Source: an uncultured Actinomycetaceae bacterium
GTDB lineage: Bacteria; Actinomycetota; Actinomycetes; Actinomycetales; Actinomycetaceae
Assembly: GCA_902464405.1 (NCBI GenBank)
Contig: CABQJD010000009.1
Span: forward strand, 1-63,569
DNA length: 63,569 nucleotides
Direction of reading: 5' to 3'
Below, in pieces: positions 60,271 to 63,569 of this stretch. Within the stretch, counting starts at the first letter, position 1, and every line of letters begins with the position of its first letter. The position numbers and the translations under genes were made by a program. The notes beneath the pieces are model-generated. The model was not told the origin of the DNA. It saw only the letters and a list, made by a program, of their open reading frames with translations, and did not search any database.

Positions 60271-61773
60271 ATGGAGCACAACCCTTTCGGCTTTGTCGGC
60301 CTCACGTATGACGACGTTCTTCTTCTTCCTAATGCAACAGACGTGATTCCCTCCGAGGTAGATACTTCATCGCGGCTAACGCGGGAGATCACTCTTAAAG
60401 TGCCGCTTTTGTCTGCGGCGATGGATACAGTGACGGAATCGCGCATGGCAATTGCGATGGCTCGTCAGGGTGGCATTGGTATCCTGCATCGCAATCTTTC
60501 GATTGAAGAGCAAGCTAGCCAAGTTCGTACAGTGAAACGCTCGGAATCGGGCATGGTGAGCGATCCTGTGACGATTCATCCAGATGCAACTCTCACCGAG
60601 CTGGATATGCTTTGCCATCGCTATCGTGTGAGCGGTTTGCCTGTGGTCGATAATGATCGCAAACTTTTGGGTATTATCACCAACCGCGATCTGCGCTTTA
60701 TCGCACCAAAAGATTTCGATATTCTGCGTGTTTGCGAGGTTATGACTCCTATGCCGTTGGTGACGGGAATGGTCGGTATTTCGAGCAAAGAAGCGGCTGC
60801 TCTTTTGGCAAAAAACAAAATTGAGAAGCTTCCTATTGTGGATGAAGATGGCCGGATTGCTGGGCTTATTACTGTAAAAGATTATGTGAAGAGCGAAAAG
60901 TATCCGCTTGCCACAAAAGATGCTGAAGGGCGTCTGCGGGTAGGTGCAGCGATTGGCTATTTTGGTGAAGCGATCAATCGCGCTGAAGCATTGGCCGAAG
61001 CTGGAGTAGACGTGCTCGTAGTTGATACTGCTAATGGAGAAGCGAAACTTGAACTCGATATGATCAGGCGTTTGAAAGATGATTCGGGTTTTAAGAACGT
61101 GCAGGTGATTGGCGGAAATATTGCAACAGAATCGGGCGCTCAGGCGCTGATTGATGCTGGAGCAGATGCAGTGAAAGTCGGGATTGGGCCAGGATCAATT
61201 TGTACGACGCGTGTTGTTGCGGGTATTGGTGTGCCTCAGGTGACGGCAGTCTATGAGGCATCGAAAGCTGCTCGCGCTGCTGGTGTGCCGCTTATCGCAG
61301 ACGGGGGATTGCAGTATTCAGGTGATATCGGCAAAGCGATTGTGGCAGGCGCCGATACTGTGATGCTTGGTTCTTTGCTTGCAGGCTGCGATGAAACGCC
61401 TGGAGATTTAATTTTCGTAAACGGCAAACAATTTAAGAGCTATCGCGGCATGGGTTCGCTAGGAGCAATGAGTTCGCGAGGGCGAAAGAGCTATTCGAAA
61501 GATCGCTATTTCCAGGCTGACGTAAGCTCAGACGATAAAATCGTGCCCGAAGGAATCGAGGGGCAGGTGCCATATCGCGGCACTCTTGCTTCTGTGGTCT
61601 ATCAGCTTATTGGCGGCTTGCATCAGACGATGTTTTATACGGGCGCTCGCACTATCGAGCAGATGAGAGAGCGTGGGCGTTTTGTGCGGATTACTTCTGC
61701 AGGCTTGCGAGAATCACATCCGCACGATGTGCAGATGATTATGGAAGCGCCGAACTATTCAAGTAAGAGCTAG
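60271..61773 (+). CDS. guaB: IMP dehydrogenase
   Basis: Oxidises IMP to XMP, the committed step to guanine nucleotides. About 500 residues: TIM barrel with an inserted CBS pair (VSDPVTIHPDATLTELDML, PLVTGMVGISSKEAAALL). The N-terminus is FVGLTYDDVLLLPNATDVIPSEVDTSSRL; catalytic Cys loop is KVGIGPGSICTTRVVAGIGVPQ; the flap ends YRGMGSLGAMSSRG and DRYFQ. ATG 60271 (MEHNPFGFVGLTYDD) is the family-like start. In M. tuberculosis guaB genes also lie close to groES and whiB3. Confidence 0.96.
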   Translation: MEHNPFGFVGLTYDDVLLLPNATDVIPSEVDTSSRLTREITLKVPLLSAAMDTVTESRMAIAMARQGGIGILHRNLSIEEQASQVRTVKRSESGMVSDPVTIHPDATLTELDMLCHRYRVSGLPVVDNDRKLLGIITNRDLRFIAPKDFDILRVCEVMTPMPLVTGMVGISSKEAAALLAKNKIEKLPIVDEDGRIAGLITVKDYVKSEKYPLATKDAEGRLRVGAAIGYFGEAINRAEALAEAGVDVLVVDTANGEAKLELDMIRRLKDDSGFKNVQVIGGNIATESGAQALIDAGADAVKVGIGPGSICTTRVVAGIGVPQVTAVYEASKAARAAGVPLIADGGLQYSGDIGKAIVAGADTVMLGSLLAGCDETPGDLIFVNGKQFKSYRGMGSLGAMSSRGRKSYSKDRYFQADVSSDDKIVPEGIEGQVPYRGTLASVVYQLIGGLHQTMFYTGARTIEQMRERGRFVRITSAGLRESHPHDVQMIMEAPNYSSKS

Positions 61774-62242
61774 TGTGCATGGCAGCTAGTTAAATAGCGA
61801 GTAGCATCTCGTATCCTTGCAAGATTCGAGCATATATTACTTAGCACAGGCGGTTTGCAGCAGTTTTTTGCAGCATTTTAATGCCGAGAATTTCCCTGCG
61901 CTCGTTCGTTGTGCTCTGATGTGTGCAAGGTGCGCCACAAAAGTAAGTGCATTGTTAAAGTGTGTTTTGCTGAAGCATAAAAATTCTATTTTTTTCTCGA
62001 GTGCTCCTCCTTTCTATCTGCAAAATAAATACATTTTAGATATTTCTTTTATCGAAAAAATCGCGCAGGGCAGGAATCCCTTTGCTAAGCATCTATCTAT
62101 CCTCTTTTTGCTGTTCTTGTGACGTTGGTTAAAAGAATTGCGCTCCCCCCCCCGTAGGGGAAAATAGACGTCGAGTAAAACTTATGCATTGTCGATGTTC
62201 ATTATCTACAGATAGTAAAATAGTTTAAAGGGGATATCTTTC
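61774..62242. other. AT-rich spacer with C9 homopolymer before surface-protein gene
   Basis: No gene is supported in this 469-bp gap. It has several T/A runs, a direct repeat TTTGCAGCA...TTTGCAGCA near 61852-61876, and a run of nine C at 62145-62153 about 90 bp before the surface protein. A weak -35-like TTGCGC (62138-62143) and a -10-like GAAAAT (62160-62165) flank the C tract with a 16-bp gap. Confidence 0.6.
62138..62165 (+). promoter_or_regulatory. Candidate phase-variable promoter (C9 tract in spacer)
   Basis: TTGCGC and GAAAAT frame a spacer of 16 bp that includes nine consecutive C. Change in C number would change the spacer length. The hexamers are weak matches; TAAAAT at 62216-62221 is another possible -10. 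Confidence 0.3.
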
Positions 62243-63569
62243 ATGGTTCGAAGTATATGCAGTTGGTGGGCGCGTGTTGGCATATTCCTAGTTGCGATAG
62301 TGCTTGGTGTTGGTTACGCTGCGTCTGTATATGCATCTCACGTGTATCGCGGACCGGAAGGCTATGAATGGTATTCCAATGCTGGTAATAATTACTACAA
62401 CGCCTATAAGAGGCTTGATATTGAGAAAAAAGTAATCGAAGAAACTGGTGTTGGTGGGACGAAGAAGGTCCAGTACACGTTTACTTGGAACAAAACTAAA
62501 GATCAGGTAGCATTTTCTGGGCGAGTTTGGCTCTTCGCTTTTCTTCCTAAAGATATTCAAGATAATGGCATGACGATTACTCGTTATAAGGATGAAATCA
62601 AAAAAAAGCTAGAAGGTGGTCGGTTAGTCACCTACTGGGAGACGGTGACTATTGCTAAGCAATCGATCGGTGATTTTAATGCGGGTAGCGGAACTCGTAG
62701 TTCTTTTGTGTATGGTGAAGATGGTTTTGATAAGAACTGGTCTGACGGTTTTGGGCAAACCAATCCAAATAAAGATAATGACGTCGCTCATGCTGGGAAT
62801 AATGAATCAACCTGTGAAATGACGTCATGGAAAGATCAAGGGAAGTTTCGTCGTTCCCTGTGGTCTTACGAGAATGGAACGAATACAACTCATAAGTGGG
62901 TCGTAGAAGCTTGGGTTCCATCTAGTTTTAATATCGATACTGAGCCTGTGCTGATGGGATACAATTCGTCAAACACTATATCTACTGAAGATTTCTTTAT
63001 GGGATATGGTCCTTTCGATACGGATAATGATGGCTTGCCTGACTATCTCGAGACGAAGAATAAAACGAATCCCTTCGGTGCGTCACTTACGTATAAGAGC
63101 GAGCCGCTTCCTTATGGCGTGGCATCGAGTGTGAAGCCTTTGGCGCAGACGGGTACTGTCGGCAATCTAGAAAATCGTTATGTGTTTAGCGCAGATGATA
63201 GGGTGTCTGATGCTGTTCCCACAGGTGCCACCTATACGCTGTCTTCTACACTTCCTGCTGGCGTATCGGAAACGACTAATAAAAATCAAATGGCTCCAGG
63301 GCGAGTGTTCTTGGATCCAAACACGGGTGAACTGCTCTTTCATCCATCTGATGCTCATGCTGGGAAAAAAGTCGATTTTGAAGTCAACGTGGAATTCCCG
63401 CAGCACTCTACGTGCCGTCCGAAGTTAAAAGAAAAAATCAATGCTTCGTTTACTGTGAAGACGCCTGCTAAAAACGAGTACAGCCCGCAGTATGCAGATA
63501 CGAGCGTACAGGCTGGGACGAGCGTAGATACACAAGCGCCGAAGGATAAGGATCCGAATAAACATCTGC
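62243..63569 (+). CDS. Secreted Rib-repeat surface protein with Ca-binding TSP3-like site (5' part)
   Basis: An open frame from ATG 62243 to the window edge (442 complete codons, no stop). AAAGGGG about 10 nt upstream is the ribosome site. Residues 1-32 form a signal peptide (WWARVGIFLVAIVLGVGYAASVYA). The next ~225 residues are polar and aromatic-rich, adhesin-like and unassigned. At residues 259-270 DTDNDGLPDYLE is a thrombospondin-type-3-like calcium site. Then a domain of about 130 residues (immunoglobulin-like style, ATYTLSSTLPAGV) precedes residue ~413, where YSPQYADTSVQAGTSV begins a Rib/alpha-like repeat, the stalk unit of Gram-positive surface adhesins. Further repeats and an LPxTG anchor are expected beyond the window but not seen. 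Confidence 0.88.
   Translation, partial: MVRSICSWWARVGIFLVAIVLGVGYAASVYASHVYRGPEGYEWYSNAGNNYYNAYKRLDIEKKVIEETGVGGTKKVQYTFTWNKTKDQVAFSGRVWLFAFLPKDIQDNGMTITRYKDEIKKKLEGGRLVTYWETVTIAKQSIGDFNAGSGTRSSFVYGEDGFDKNWSDGFGQTNPNKDNDVAHAGNNESTCEMTSWKDQGKFRRSLWSYENGTNTTHKWVVEAWVPSSFNIDTEPVLMGYNSSNTISTEDFFMGYGPFDTDNDGLPDYLETKNKTNPFGASLTYKSEPLPYGVASSVKPLAQTGTVGNLENRYVFSADDRVSDAVPTGATYTLSSTLPAGVSETTNKNQMAPGRVFLDPNTGELLFHPSDAHAGKKVDFEVNVEFPQHSTCRPKLKEKINASFTVKTPAKNEYSPQYADTSVQAGTSVDTQAPKDKDPNKHL

Noticed and set aside
61817..62122. 101-residue open frame after guaB
   Set aside because: Non-ATG start without ribosome site, composition driven by T/A runs, no recognisable domain; it lies in an AT-rich spacer.

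Overview
The window reads as an ordinary chromosomal stretch of an actinobacterium of moderate GC (about half by eye). The best guess is the family Actinomycetaceae (Actinomyces, Gleimia, Arcanobacterium, Mobiluncus and relatives). Evidence: actinobacterial hallmark genes (AdnAB-type helicase-nuclease pair, WhiB3-type regulator, DUF3107, DUF3117, DUF4081-GNAT, redox-Cys-less LpdA), FtsEX followed by an M23 hydrolase, a type-B succinate dehydrogenase, a tsa-groES-whiB-guaB order recalling mycobacterial chromosomes, and a Rib-repeat surface protein. No species call is possible from sequence alone.

Layout: (1) 2-706, 3' part of a type I restriction specificity gene, abutting rplM-rpsI and glmM. 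(2) 3.9-13.9 kb, an MFS exporter on the minus strand, then pyrH-frr-cdsA-rlmN-divIVA-like-dxr-rseP and ispG-GNAT: nucleotide, ribosome, phospholipid, isoprenoid and envelope functions. (3) 15-25 kb, vanZ-like, proS, lpdA and DUF3117, then a minus-strand block (O-methyltransferase, mrp, DUF1003, MgtE-N/CBS protein, aminopeptidase P). (4) 25-36 kb, PHP protein, MarC, DEAD-box helicase, DUF3107, and the large adnA-adnB pair for double-strand-break processing. (5) 36-42 kb, a phosphotransferase with a repetitive tail, prfB, and the division cassette ftsE-ftsX-M23 peptidase. (6) 42-57 kb, purF, coaA, glmS, nnr, alr, then tsaE-unknown-tsaB-rimI, an interposed sdhCAB operon, and tsaD. (7) 57-63.6 kb, methyltransferase, solitary groES, whiB3-like, guaB, and at the right edge the first 442 codons of a secreted Ca-binding/Rib-type surface protein that runs off the window.

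No CRISPR array, prophage, IS element, rRNA or tRNA was recognised. The features that go beyond routine annotation are mostly in the spacers. First, many monocistronic or operon-leading genes have no Shine-Dalgarno sequence but carry a TANNNT-type -10 box exactly 6-7 nt before the start codon, which points to widespread leaderless transcripts. Second, nearly every non-operonic gap holds a short tandem repeat (7-21 bp units), and three genes (MFS N-terminus, Alr C-terminus, phosphotransferase C-terminus) have repeat-built ends, as if minisatellites spread into coding ends. Third, a C9 homopolymer sits upstream of the Rib-type surface protein and could make its expression phase-variable. I did not find a clearly new multi-gene system; the uncharacterised membrane protein fixed between tsaE and tsaB and the C9/adhesin locus are the best candidates for new biology.
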